From JAHFDS01 sp964593795 (lineage in GTDB: Bacteria; Myxococcota_A; Polyangia; JAHFDS01), in NCBI GenBank assembly GCA_964593795.1, contig CAZQJC010000371.1, positions 55,769 to 119,768 of the forward strand: a stretch of 64,000 nucleotides of DNA, written 5' to 3'. Made by a program: the position numbers and the translations under genes. The notes under the pieces were generated by a model, which saw only the letters and a list, made by a program, of their open reading frames with translations, did not search any database and was not told the DNA's origin. Below, piece by piece: positions 34,080-45,752 of this stretch; positions within the stretch are counted from its first letter, which is position 1, and every line of letters begins with the position of its first letter.

Positions 34080-35394
34080 AGGGTTTCACAGGTTCGGGTC
34101 ACTCGACGCCGACTGGCCCGTCGTGCGCTTGCGCGCCGTCGCAAAGCATCGATCCGAGTGGGTGTCTGTGGCCGACGACCGCGAGTACCTGCGTGTCACC
34201 GCGCGCACCCGCAATCAGGGTGTCGAACTGCGGGACCGCGTCTCCGGCGACAGGATCATGACGAAGCGCCAGCAGCTCGTTCGCGGCGGGGACCTGCTTG
34301 TCGCCGAGATCGACGCCAAGGTCGGTGGCTTTGGCCTCGTGCCCGGTGACCTCGACGGCGCAGTCGTGAGCAGCCACTACTTCCTGTTCGAGATCGACAA
34401 TTCGAAGCTTACCCAATCGTGGCTTGATCAGTTCGTCAGGGCTGGGAAGCTGCAGCGCCAGGTGGACGCTGTCGGCTCGACGAACTACGCGTCCATCCGT
34501 CCGCAGGACGTCCTCACTTTTCAGATTCCGCTCCCCGATGTCGAAGAGCAGCTGCGTGCCTCGGCGATTCTCGACGCGACAGACGAGGCCATCACCCGCA
34601 CTCAGCGCTTGATCGATGCTTTGGCTGTCAACAAGCACGCCGCGATGCGCGAGCTGCTCACCAAGGGGCACCCAAAGCACAAGACGAAGCTCGTGCCGCT
34701 GCCGGAAAGCTGGCCCGTCGGACGAATCGCGTCGACGATCGGCAAGATGCCGTCGCATTGGAAGCTCGTGACGCTGACGAAGATCGCGAAGCTCGAGAGC
34801 GGTCACACGCCGAGTCGCAAGGAACCAGACTACTGGAACGGCGACATCCCGTGGCTGTCCCTACCCGACTCCTATCGGCTCGACGAGATCGAGGTGAACG
34901 ATGCCGACGGACGCATCAGCGCGCTCGGCATCGCGAACTCGTCGGCACGCATGCTCCCCGTTGGATCCGTGCTCCTGATCCGGACCGGCGGATCGCGTGG
35001 CAAGTGTAGCCGCCTGGCGACGACGATGGCGTGCAGCCAAGATTACGTGGCGTTCGTTCCGGGGCCCGAGCTCGACTCTCGCTACCTCCAGCAGGTGTTT
35101 CGGCACATGCAGCGCGAGTGGCAGCGCCTCAGCGACGGGAGCACCACGCTCCGCAACATCTTCATGCACGCCTTCAAGCGGCTGAAGATTCTCGTGCCGC
35201 CGCTGGATGAGCAGGCTGCCATCGCCGACGTGGGCGAGGCATTCGACCTTCGCATCGCCGCCGAGGTCCGGTACCTCGAGCAGCTTCGCCAGACCAAGCG
35301 GGGCCTCGCCCAGGCGCTGCTGTCCGGTCGCGTTCGGGTCGGCGCGGGCAAGGCCAACAGCGCGCGCGCCAGCGGCGTCGCACGGAGCCGGTAA
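34069..35394 (+). CDS. hsdS: Type I specificity subunit (HsdS), system 1
   Basis: A 441-residue two-domain specificity subunit that selects the DNA target. TRD1 covers about 15-180 (WPVVRLRAVAKHRSEWVSV, LVRGGDLLVAEIDAKVGGFG, RPQDVLTFQIPLPDVEEQLR) with a central conserved helix (ITRTQRLIDALAVNKHAAMR). TRD2 covers about 235-400 (SHWKLVTLTKIAKLESGHTP, ILVPPLDEQAAIADVGEAF) with a matching distal helix. The pseudo-symmetric layout is intact. It is the second specificity gene of this operon, the first being the half-size gene at 31552-32184. Confidence 0.88.
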
Positions 35395-35395
35395 C

Positions 35396-38385
<2,990 letters not shown>

Positions 38386-38389
<4 letters not shown>

Positions 38390-39126
38390 CGCTCGAGCAG
38401 GGACACGTACCGTTCGGCAGGTCGATCATCGCCTACCGGATCGAACGAAGCGACCGCCGGAAGACGGTGACCATCGCCGTGGATCCCAGCGCCGGCGTGG
38501 TCCTCAAGGCACCGGTGGGCGCGACGCTCCGTCGGCTCGATGACGTCGTGAAGACGAAGGCCCCCTGGATCTTGCAACGGCTCGTGGAGTTCCGCGAGCT
38601 GGGTCCGGGGCCGACGCCCAAGGAGTTCGTTGCGGGCGAGAGCTACAGCTATCTCGGTCGCTCCTACCGTCTGAAGATCGAGCGGTCGTCGGAGGACAGC
38701 AAGCCGTCGGCGTCGCTGCACGGAGCCTTCCTTGCGGTTTCCCTCCCTCAGGGCAGCATCGCGGAGCATCGCGACGCGCTCGTGAAGCGGGCCGTCGTCG
38801 CGTGGTACCGCAGGCAGGCGGATCGCCGCCTTCCCGAGCGGGTCGAGGTCCATGCGTCGCGCGCCGGGCTGCGCCCGCCGCCCGTTCTTGTCCGCGAGCA
38901 GGAGAAGCGTTGGGGCAGCTGCAACAGCAAGGGAGAGCTGCGCTTCAATTGGCGCGTGATGATGGCTCCCATGTCCCTCGTCGACTACGTGGTCGCCCAC
39001 GAGGTGTGCCACTTGGTGGTCCGCGACCACTCGACGCGGTTCTGGAAGCTGCTAGGCACGATCCTCCCGGACTTCGAGGAGCGTCGCGCCCGGCTCAGAA
39101 TCGTTGGCGTCAGGTTCTATGTGTGA
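38386..39126 (+). CDS. YgjP/M48-like metallopeptidase linked to RM1
   Basis: A 246-residue DUF45/YgjP-type protein. The zinc-protease motif is VVAHEVCHLV with H205, E206 and H209, followed by VRDHSTRFW (D214/H215). The family signature RWGSCNSKGELRFNWR (175-190) is clear. YgjP-like genes commonly close type I RM operons; what they cut is unknown. ATG 38386 overlaps the HsdR stop (ATGA). The N-terminal 90 residues (RKTVTIAVDPSAGVVLKAPV) match the usual family start. No signal peptide, so cytoplasmic. Confidence 0.85.
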
Positions 39127-39153
39127 CGGCATTGCGACCTTCGGAGGTGTTCG

Positions 39154-39339
39154 GTGGCCTTGAAGCAAGTTGCAGCACGGATCGAAGGTGACGTGTTCCA
39201 GGGGATGGTCTTCTGGCTGCACGCGGCGATGCTTCTGCGCCCGACTTCTCGGGTTGCGCGCGTCTCCATCGAGAACGACCTAGCCGCGGGTGTCGACGAT
39301 GTGTCGGTCCACTACGCGGATCCTGGCATCAATGGATGA
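39154..39339 (+). pseudogene. 5' remnant of a DUF4297/Cap4-like dsDNA nuclease gene
   Basis: A 61-codon open frame with a proper start: GTG 39154 preceded by GGAGGTG at ideal distance. It encodes QVAARIEGDVFQGMVFWLH, AMLLRP, VARVSIENDLAAGVDDVSVH and then stops. This resembles the first 60 residues of large dsDNA-nuclease-type defence proteins (DUF4297/Cap4-like), where FQ, a W, and E..(x)..DDV recur. Breaking off right where the APS kinase begins suggests the rest was removed by the insertion that brought the following cluster. Alternatively it is a genuine small gene. Family recognition is from memory of the pattern. Confidence 0.45.
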
Positions 39340-39949
39340 TCACCGTTGCGTGGTGAGCTTGCAGGAACGGGAGAGCAGGCTGGGTCAGCGAGCCTGTGTG
39401 ATCTGGCTGACGGGTCTGCCAGCATCGGGCAAGACAACCCTCGCCAGAGCGGTTGAGCGCCGCGCCTTCGACTTGGGCATCTTCACCTGTCACCTGGACG
39501 GGGACGACGTGCGCCAGGGCCTTTCGTCAGACCTCGGCTTCACAGCCGAAGATCGCCACGAAAACGTACGCCGCGTCGGTGAGGTGGCAAGACTCCTTTG
39601 TCAGGCCGGCATCGTCACCATCGTAAGCATGGTCTCGCCGAACGCCGCTGATCGGGCATCTGTTCGAAGGCTCTTCCTTCAGGGTCAGTTTGTGGAGGTG
39701 TTCGTCGACTGTCCGCTTGCCATCTGCGAGCAGCGGGATCCGAAGGGGCTCTACAGCGCGGCGCGTGTCGGCAAGCTTCCTGGGCTCACCGGAATTGGCG
39801 CACCCTACGAGGCACCCTCGGCGCCGGAGGTCACCGTGTACACCGCCGAGTCCCCCGTGGCCTCGTGCGTTGCGCGCATCATGGACTGGGTCATGCCGCG
39901 ATGGAGCTGGACTCGACCTGCGTGCGAGGGAACCGCCGAAGGGACGTAG
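39332..39949 (+). CDS. cysC: Adenylylsulfate (APS) kinase
   Basis: A 205-residue APS kinase that would phosphorylate adenosine 5'-phosphosulfate to PAPS. Walker A is GLPASGKT (28-35), followed by CHLDGDDVRQGLSSDLGF, RHENVRRVGEVARLLCQAGI, EVFVDCPLAICEQRDPKGLY and the family end GIGAPYEAPSAPEVTV. All family landmarks are present, so it should be active. No ATP sulfurylase is in the window; APS must come from elsewhere. PAPS is the donor for sulfotransferases, and one is encoded at 45752-46351 in the same insert. ATG 39332 overlaps the stop of the nuclease remnant. Confidence 0.85.
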   Translation: MDDHRCVVSLQERESRLGQRACVIWLTGLPASGKTTLARAVERRAFDLGIFTCHLDGDDVRQGLSSDLGFTAEDRHENVRRVGEVARLLCQAGIVTIVSMVSPNAADRASVRRLFLQGQFVEVFVDCPLAICEQRDPKGLYSAARVGKLPGLTGIGAPYEAPSAPEVTVYTAESPVASCVARIMDWVMPRWSWTRPACEGTAEGT

Positions 39950-40375
39950 CCGGGATCGAGGCGGCACGGCGAGACCAAGGCTTTTCCGGCTCTCCTGACA
40001 TGTTAGTGGAAGCAGATCCGCCGGTCCTCGGGCCCGTCAAGGGCAAGCTCGCTGCGCTCGGCGCCTCCGGCGCCCCTTGACTGCCCCTCCGTCCGTCGGA
40101 GATGGCGATGACGACGGGCCGGTAGGCGGCCCGTCCAGGACGAGCCCTCACCACCCTGAGCCCGGTCGGCAGTGCGATCACCCCCCTGTTCCTCGATACG
40201 ACCAAGACGGGGGTAGCGCCCGCGCGGCCCCGATTGCCGGAGCCCATGATTCCAGCTACTTGCGGAGCGATGTCCCTCCACCAGCCGTCCACGAACATGT
40301 CAGGAGCGCCGCTTTTCCACGGTCCTCCGAGGGCGGCGGAGGAGAAGCGATAAGGTACAGGGGCGGGCTGCTACA
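39950..40375. other. 426-base gap with tandem hairpins
   Basis: No convincing gene on either strand. It contains two hairpins in tandem: CTCCG-n5-CGGAG (40087-40101) and a perfect 9-base stem, GACGGGCCG-gtagg-CGGCCCGTC (40123-40145). The second could end cysC transcription although no T-run follows. The remainder shows no repeat or recognisable promoter; the AAA+ regulator starts at its right end. Confidence 0.4.
40123..40145. terminator. Possible terminator hairpin after cysC
   Basis: Perfect 9-base, very GC-rich stem with a 5-base loop, about 170 bases after the cysC stop. The missing U-tract makes intrinsic termination uncertain; it could act as a 3'-end stabiliser. Confidence 0.3.
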
Positions 40376-42418
40376 TTGGTGGACGTGCTGATCGGCGGTT
40401 CGGCGGCCATGAGAAGTCTCCGGGAGCAGGTGACACGGATTGCTCCAAGCGACGCTACCGTCCTCATCCTGGGTGAGAATGGGACCGGGAAGGAGCTCAT
40501 CGCGCGTCAATTGCACAGCGACTCCAGGCGTTGTGCCAACCCCTTCGTAGTATTGGACTGCGCAGCGTTGCCGGAGGGTCTGGTAGAAGCGGAGCTGTTC
40601 GGCGCGAAGAAACACGCGTACACGGGCCTAATGGAAGACAGGCAGGGCCTTTTCGAGCGAGCTCAAGGCGGGACGCTGTTCCTGGACGAGCTCGCGGAGC
40701 TTCCGCTCAGTCAGCAGGCCAAGTTGCTGCGCGCGATTCAAGAGCGACGCATTGCTCCGCTGGGCGGAGGCGCTGAAGTGGAGGTCGACGTTCGGTTCGT
40801 GGCGGCAACAAACTGCGACCTGGAGCGGGCGGTTGCAGAGCAACGCTTTCGCCAAGATCTTTACTACCGAATCAACGTGATAAAGATCAGCGTTCCGCCG
40901 CTCCGCGAGCGAAGGGAGGACATCGCCGATCTCGTAGCGCACTTCATTAAGGAGGAGTGTTCTGCGAGGAATCTCGATCCGCTCCCTCTGCATCCGGACT
41001 GCATTGAGGCACTACAGGCTTTCGAGTGGCCCGGAAATGTTCGCCAATTGCAGAATGCAGTCGTAAGGTCTATCGTCCTCGCCGATCCACGCGCGACTAC
41101 GTACCGTATCATCGTAGACGGTGCGGTGCCGCTTCGAACGGACAGCCAACGACGTCGGCGCCGTTCACCGAGGAGCTACGCCACGGGCGTTCCTAAGGCG
41201 ATCGACTGGCTACCCGAGGTTCTCGTCGCGATCGCCAAAGGCGACAGGGTGCTCACCGGGCTCCAGGACCTTCTCGGGGCTGCGGCTGATCACCTCGCAG
41301 TCTCACGCGGAGGCGAAGCCCCCTCTCGTGGCACGCTCAACGATCGCCTCCAGGACTTGGCGAGGTCCATCGAGTCCAACACCCTCGACCTGACGATGCG
41401 GAGGGCGTTCGAGGCGACGTTGACGGGGATGATCGGGCGTCGATCGCCAGGCCAGGTGCTCTTGAGCGGCCTCTCCCAGGTGAAGACATCCGAGAGCAGG
41501 GCCTTCAAGAGGTTCGTCGAGAATTGCCTTGTCGTGGCGGAGGGTTCGAAGCACTCGCCGACTCCGGGCCCGCTCGACCCGGAGGACGGGACCAACGCAC
41601 TCTGCGACGCATCCGAGACGGAGTACCGTGCTGGTCGCATGACAATGGCGCTCAACCTGGCGAAGCAGGCGAGGGCGGCCAACCCGGGCTCGGCGCGCGC
41701 CGAGCTCATGTATTGGCGCGCTGCGCTTAGGCATGGGCTCACCCGGGACCTACTGGTCGAGTGCGGCTCCAGCACAAACGCGCTCCGTATCCTCCGTGCG
41801 GAAGCGCATCGTTACTTGCGCGAGTACGATCAGGCGCAACGAGAGCTGGCGTCCTGCGATCATGCGAGCCTCGTCGGCGTGGTGGGCAACAAGTACTGGT
41901 TCGAGGTTGTCAACCTGCGCCTACTCCAGCTGCAAGATGGCGTGGAGATGGATGGGCTAGAGGCGACCCCGGTGGCTGAGGAACTCGCACAGTGCTTCGC
42001 GCTGCTGGCCGAGCCCCTCGCCGGGGCAAAGTTCTTCACGCTGACGCTCCGCTTCTTCGTCGGGGCGCTACTCGATGAAGCTGCGCCTCAGCCGATCGAA
42101 CGACTCTCCTGGCAAGCACTTGCGTCGCTGGGTCAACGCATCAGTGAGCGGGAGCTGCAGGGATCGGCCTGGGTCTACGTCCTCTTCTGGCACGGCATCG
42201 ATCAACGCTGGGATGCGGCCGAGTTCCGTGTCCGTGGCCTGACCTTGCTGCGTGATCGTCCACGAGCCCTCCAGATCGGCTCGGGCTTCCTGGAATCGGT
42301 GCGGGCACGGCTCGCTCTGCTGCGTTCGGTGCTTCGGCTTCACCACCTGGAGGAGGTGCACGAAGAGGTCCTCTACGAGTGGGGGAAATTTGCCAAGCTG
42401 TCGCTCGACCAGGAGTGA
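40376..42418 (+). CDS. Sigma54-activator-like AAA+ regulator with altered GAFTGA loop
   Basis: A 680-residue protein starting directly with a sigma54-interaction AAA+ domain: IGGSAAMRSLREQV, Walker A GENGTGKE (33-40), Walker B LFLDEL (101-106), FRQDLYYRINV and WPGNVRQLQNAVV. The loop that normally reads GAFTGA is HAYTGL (80-85), which should impair contact with sigma54. After it come a basic linker, a possible HTH (LGAAADHLAVSRG) and about 300 residues of TPR-like helices (MALNLAKQARAANPGSARAE). There is no N-terminal sensor domain. The start is TTG 40376 or GTG 40379. It is convergent with the sulfotransferase operon; the two stop codons abut. It may control the operon, but targets are unknown. 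Confidence 0.7.
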   Translation: MVDVLIGGSAAMRSLREQVTRIAPSDATVLILGENGTGKELIARQLHSDSRRCANPFVVLDCAALPEGLVEAELFGAKKHAYTGLMEDRQGLFERAQGGTLFLDELAELPLSQQAKLLRAIQERRIAPLGGGAEVEVDVRFVAATNCDLERAVAEQRFRQDLYYRINVIKISVPPLRERREDIADLVAHFIKEECSARNLDPLPLHPDCIEALQAFEWPGNVRQLQNAVVRSIVLADPRATTYRIIVDGAVPLRTDSQRRRRRSPRSYATGVPKAIDWLPEVLVAIAKGDRVLTGLQDLLGAAADHLAVSRGGEAPSRGTLNDRLQDLARSIESNTLDLTMRRAFEATLTGMIGRRSPGQVLLSGLSQVKTSESRAFKRFVENCLVVAEGSKHSPTPGPLDPEDGTNALCDASETEYRAGRMTMALNLAKQARAANPGSARAELMYWRAALRHGLTRDLLVECGSSTNALRILRAEAHRYLREYDQAQRELASCDHASLVGVVGNKYWFEVVNLRLLQLQDGVEMDGLEATPVAEELAQCFALLAEPLAGAKFFTLTLRFFVGALLDEAAPQPIERLSWQALASLGQRISERELQGSAWVYVLFWHGIDQRWDAAEFRVRGLTLLRDRPRALQIGSGFLESVRARLALLRSVLRLHHLEEVHEEVLYEWGKFAKLSLDQE

Positions 42419-43627
42419 TCAGACGGCAATCTCCTCCAAGAGCGCCAGCCACGCGTCCGCCACCCTTGATGGTGCGCAGACCTCCAAGAGGCAATCTCGC
42501 GCGGCGAGAGCTTGCCTTCTTCCGCGGGCCCCCCGCAGCCAAGAAACCGCGCTGTCGAGAGCGGCCGCTGCATCAGCGGGCACCATCCTTGCGCCTAGTC
42601 CCTCTCGAGCGGCATCGATGGCGCCTCCTGGCATCTCGAACCACCACGCCCCGACGGCGTCTTTCGCGAAGGAGCGCACGCCGGCGCAGGCCGGCGCGAT
42701 CACAGGCGTACCGGCGAGCAGACTCTCACCGATCGCCAAACCAAACGACTCGTGCGAGCTGGCGTAAAGGCTGAGGTCGGCGGCGGCGTGAAAGCGTTCG
42801 CTGTCGTCGCGGATCCCGGTCACGTGGATGTCCAAACCAGGGCCAGCGGCGGCGCGGGCGTCCGACAAGTGGCTCGTCTGCGGCCCGACGCACCAGAGCA
42901 CGCAGCGGCGATCGATCCTCGCCTGGATCTCGCGGGCAAGGCCGATCACGGCCCCGAGGTTCTTGACCGGCCGATGGTTGGAAACGTGCGCGAGGATCAC
43001 GGAGTCGGGAAGCCCGCCGTGAGCCGCCCGGTGCGCTTCTCTCGCCGAATCGGGCAGTGCCCTGAACCGGTCCGGATCGAGCGGGGGCGGGATGACGACG
43101 CTTCGTTGCACGGGGCCTAGCAGCGCCTCCACCTCTGCTGCGAACGGTGCGGAATATGTCACGCAGGCGTCGGCGGCATTGGTGAGGAGGCGCAGCACCG
43201 ACGGGACCTGCACACCGACCTGCCACACGTCCGAGCCGGCCGGCACCACGATAAAGGGCGTGTACGGTTCGGAGGGGAGGGACTGATGCGCAAGGTGCAC
43301 CGCCTGTGCGAAGCGGGGCAGGTATGTAGCCACCAAGACGACGCGTCGGCCCCGGGCAGCAGCGGCCAGCGCTTCACCACGGATCGATTCGGCGATCGCG
43401 CTCATCGCGATCGCCTCCGATTTCGGATAGGCGTCACAACGGACACTGGGAGAGATGTGCCGCACACCACCGCGGTCTAGCTCGCTGGCCAGGAAAGGTG
43501 GGTCAAAGCCGACCCAGATGCACTCGACGCCCCGTTCGACCAGTGCGACCAGCGTGCGGACGTGCGCCGTGCCCGCACCGGCGAACGAGGCCGGGCCGCA
43601 GCTCACGATGGTCAAGGGGCCCCTCAT
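42419..43627 (-). CDS. Glycosyltransferase (GT4-like)
   Basis: A 402-residue GT-B-fold glycosyltransferase. The N-terminal half starts GPLTIVSCGPASFAGAGTAH, a typical nucleotide-binding opening; the C-terminal half has ILAHVSNHRPVKNLGAVIGL, RCVLWCVGPQ, DIHVTGIRDDSERFHAAADL and the donor-site signature ESFGLAIGESLLAGTPVIAP. Donor and acceptor sugars cannot be read from sequence. The start at ATG 43627 overlaps the stop of the Mur-ligase-like gene (ATGA); the much longer open frame upstream is antisense-like and not used. It is the last gene of a four-gene minus-strand operon. Confidence 0.8.
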   Translation of the reverse strand: MRGPLTIVSCGPASFAGAGTAHVRTLVALVERGVECIWVGFDPPFLASELDRGGVRHISPSVRCDAYPKSEAIAMSAIAESIRGEALAAAARGRRVVLVATYLPRFAQAVHLAHQSLPSEPYTPFIVVPAGSDVWQVGVQVPSVLRLLTNAADACVTYSAPFAAEVEALLGPVQRSVVIPPPLDPDRFRALPDSAREAHRAAHGGLPDSVILAHVSNHRPVKNLGAVIGLAREIQARIDRRCVLWCVGPQTSHLSDARAAAGPGLDIHVTGIRDDSERFHAAADLSLYASSHESFGLAIGESLLAGTPVIAPACAGVRSFAKDAVGAWWFEMPGGAIDAAREGLGARMVPADAAAALDSAVSWLRGARGRRQALAARDCLLEVCAPSRVADAWLALLEEIAV

Positions 43628-44889
43628 CGGAGGGGCCTCATCCAGTTCTGCGGGGGATCGCAATCCTCGGCCGAGGTCAGCGCGTATTCGCCCAGCCCAA
43701 GCGCGTGCAGGGCTGGATCGAAGTCGCCCGTGAGAAGCAGCGAGCCAGTAATGAGCCATCGCGACCGCGCGCCATCCACGACAGCCCGAAGCGCAGATGC
43801 CAGACCGGGGGTGCTGCGAACCCGGAGCGGAGCGCCCTCGAGAGCGCGCGCGAGCTCCGCCGGAGGGACGCCACGCGGGCGCTGAGCCTCGGTCACGATG
43901 ATCTCCTCGAGGCCGCCCCGCGACAGCAACTGCCGCAGCATCGGCAGCCAGGGGCGGTCGCGAGATAGCCCGACGACTGCGCCACGCGGGCGTTCCACCT
44001 CGGGCATCACCACGAGCTCGTCGAGCAGCGCGGCGAGTGCTGCCGCGTTGTGCGCGCCGTCGAGAAGGAGCCACTTGTCGCCAATTGTGCGCCACTGGAA
44101 CCGGCCGGGGAGGCGCGCCGCGGGCGCGGAGAGGTATCTGCCTGACAAGGCCCGGGCCAAGGCAAGTCCCAGGGCGTGATCGTGAGACAGCCAGGCCGGG
44201 ACTCCTCGGTCTTTCGGGAGTGGCACGATCTGCAAGCGCGCGCCAACTTCGCCACACCTGTTGGCGGCTAGGCGCAGGACCGCCGGGGGCTGCGGCTGCA
44301 TCAATAGCGTGGCGCCCGGCGCCACCAGGCCGAGCTTCTCCGCGACAAGGCCCCGATACCCGCCAAACCGGTTGGCGTGATCGCCGCTGATCCTCGTGAG
44401 ACCGACGACCGACCTCGGAAGCGCGCTCGCTGCGTCGTGAACGCCCCCGATGCCAACCTCGAAAACGCCGACGCGGTCGGCCGAGCTAGACCAGGCAGTG
44501 ATGGCCATGAGGTCGACCACGGTCATGGGGCTCGGTTGGAGCGGCCCATCGCGCAGCGCCTCGAGCTGCGGACACATGTCGCGAAGAAGGTCGCAGAACA
44601 TGCCCTTGTCAATGGCGCATCCATCGATCCGGATGCGCTCGCGAAGGCTGCAGGTGTGGGGCGAGGTCGATACGACGGTGTGGTACTCGGCAGCGGACAG
44701 GGCCGCCTCCGCCGTGAGCGCAGCCGTACCCTTGCCGTTCGTTCCAGTCACATGGACGACCGAACGGGCGCGCGTTTCGCCGCGCATGGCGACGTAGGCA
44801 CGCGCCACTGCGCCGCGATCAGGAGACGGACCGTGGAAGCCAAAGACGTAGGAGAGCGCATCCTCATAGGTCGAGATCGGCGCCCTCAC
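43624..44889 (-). CDS. FolC-like Mur ligase family protein
   Basis: A 421-residue ATP-dependent ligase of the Mur/folylpolyglutamate synthase superfamily. Visible: HVTGTNGKGT (47-56) P-loop, an acidic GVFEVGIGGVHDAASAL, VVGLTRISGDHANRFGG with the catalytic-site His, and GRFQWRTIGDKWLLLDGAHN (the FolC DGAHN signature). Family members add an amino acid to a carboxylate with acyl-phosphate chemistry. As a second FolC-like copy inside a sulfotransferase operon it more likely ligates an amino acid to a specialised product than makes folate. GTG 44889 and the stop both overlap neighbouring genes by four bases. Confidence 0.72.
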   Translation of the reverse strand: MRAPISTYEDALSYVFGFHGPSPDRGAVARAYVAMRGETRARSVVHVTGTNGKGTAALTAEAALSAAEYHTVVSTSPHTCSLRERIRIDGCAIDKGMFCDLLRDMCPQLEALRDGPLQPSPMTVVDLMAITAWSSSADRVGVFEVGIGGVHDAASALPRSVVGLTRISGDHANRFGGYRGLVAEKLGLVAPGATLLMQPQPPAVLRLAANRCGEVGARLQIVPLPKDRGVPAWLSHDHALGLALARALSGRYLSAPAARLPGRFQWRTIGDKWLLLDGAHNAAALAALLDELVVMPEVERPRGAVVGLSRDRPWLPMLRQLLSRGGLEEIIVTEAQRPRGVPPAELARALEGAPLRVRSTPGLASALRAVVDGARSRWLITGSLLLTGDFDPALHALGLGEYALTSAEDCDPPQNWMRPLR

Positions 44890-45752
44890 ACCAGGTCACC
44901 GCGTAGGTCGTCTTCCAGCAGGCGCCACGCCCAGACCATGGCGGCGCGCGGTGCAGGATACCGTGCCACGCAGCGAAGGCTGAGCATCATCTCCATGATG
45001 TCGCGCGTCGCCAGCGCGATCGAGGCGCGGCTGTAGATGGTAGTCGTCCTGTCAAGCGGTGCGATGAGCTTAGGGTCTGCGTGGCTCTCGATGTCCCGTT
45101 CGGGCCGACCAAGCCAAGGGTGCTCCCGCCCGATTGCGTGCTCGACCCGCAGCGCATAGATCAGGCTGCGCCTGCACTTCTCCACGTACTCCCTTGCCCC
45201 CCAAACATGGTTTCGGCGCATGGCCTTGCGAATCTTAAGCAGGTGGCCGATGACGTCCTCTAGGTAGAGACGTAGACGCCGGGCGTCGCGTGCCGGCAGA
45301 TCGGCGCGGACCTCCGCGCGACGGCGCTCTATGGCGCCGGCGTGGTCTCGTATGACCTGTGCCTCGGGTTCGACGTAGAATTGCGGCAGCTCTGCGTGCT
45401 GGAACACGCCGATGTCGACCACGAACCCGACAGGATCGGCGAAGAAGAGGCTGGAGAGGTCGCCCATCCACGGAAAGGACCTCCCTTGGGCCAGGTGTAG
45501 TAGGCCGGACGCACCCAAGAACTCCCTCGCCAGGCCCGCACCGAGGGGACCCGAGGCACCATCACAGACGCACACGAACAGGTCGCAGTCTGATAGTTCG
45601 TCGGCCGCACCGTAGGCCGCCGACCCGCCGAGGAAAAGGCCCAGGGTGCAGGCTTGCTCCAGGAGGAAGACCCCCACCCGTTCCGCGATTGCCGCTCGGC
45701 GGGGCTCGAACGGCGTCAGTGCCCGTCGTAGCGTGAGCAGCTCGGTGTCCAT
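44886..45752 (-). CDS. Nucleotidyltransferase-fold protein
   Basis: A 288-residue protein with an NTase (pol-beta) core: FLGGSAAYGAADELSDCDLF, giving G43-S44 and D55/D57 in GG[S]-x(n)-DxD, and a probable third acidic residue in GFVVDIGVF. The C-terminal half is helical (YLEDVIGHLLKIRKAMRRNH). It could transfer a nucleotide to a small molecule, sugar, antibiotic-like compound or protein. ATG 45752 was chosen because it overlaps the sulfotransferase stop; an upstream TTG is in frame. It is coupled on both sides, so it belongs to the same pathway as the neighbouring sulfotransferase, ligase and glycosyltransferase. Confidence 0.65.
   Translation of the reverse strand: MDTELLTLRRALTPFEPRRAAIAERVGVFLLEQACTLGLFLGGSAAYGAADELSDCDLFVCVCDGASGPLGAGLAREFLGASGLLHLAQGRSFPWMGDLSSLFFADPVGFVVDIGVFQHAELPQFYVEPEAQVIRDHAGAIERRRAEVRADLPARDARRLRLYLEDVIGHLLKIRKAMRRNHVWGAREYVEKCRRSLIYALRVEHAIGREHPWLGRPERDIESHADPKLIAPLDRTTTIYSRASIALATRDIMEMMLSLRCVARYPAPRAAMVWAWRLLEDDLRGDLV

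Noticed and set aside
40226..40264. Another copy of the GTCCCC/CTTGCG element before the AAA+ regulator
   Set aside because: CTTGCG is present at 40259 but the nearest GGCCCC is 27 bases away, so spacing does not match.
39891..40298. Minus-strand frames in the gap after cysC
   Set aside because: No start signal, no domain and biased Arg/Gly composition; gap treated as non-coding.
43628..44257. N-terminal extension of the glycosyltransferase to 612 residues
   Set aside because: Lies entirely over the FolC-like gene in another frame and is Arg/Pro-rich; the ATGA overlap at 43627 marks the real start.
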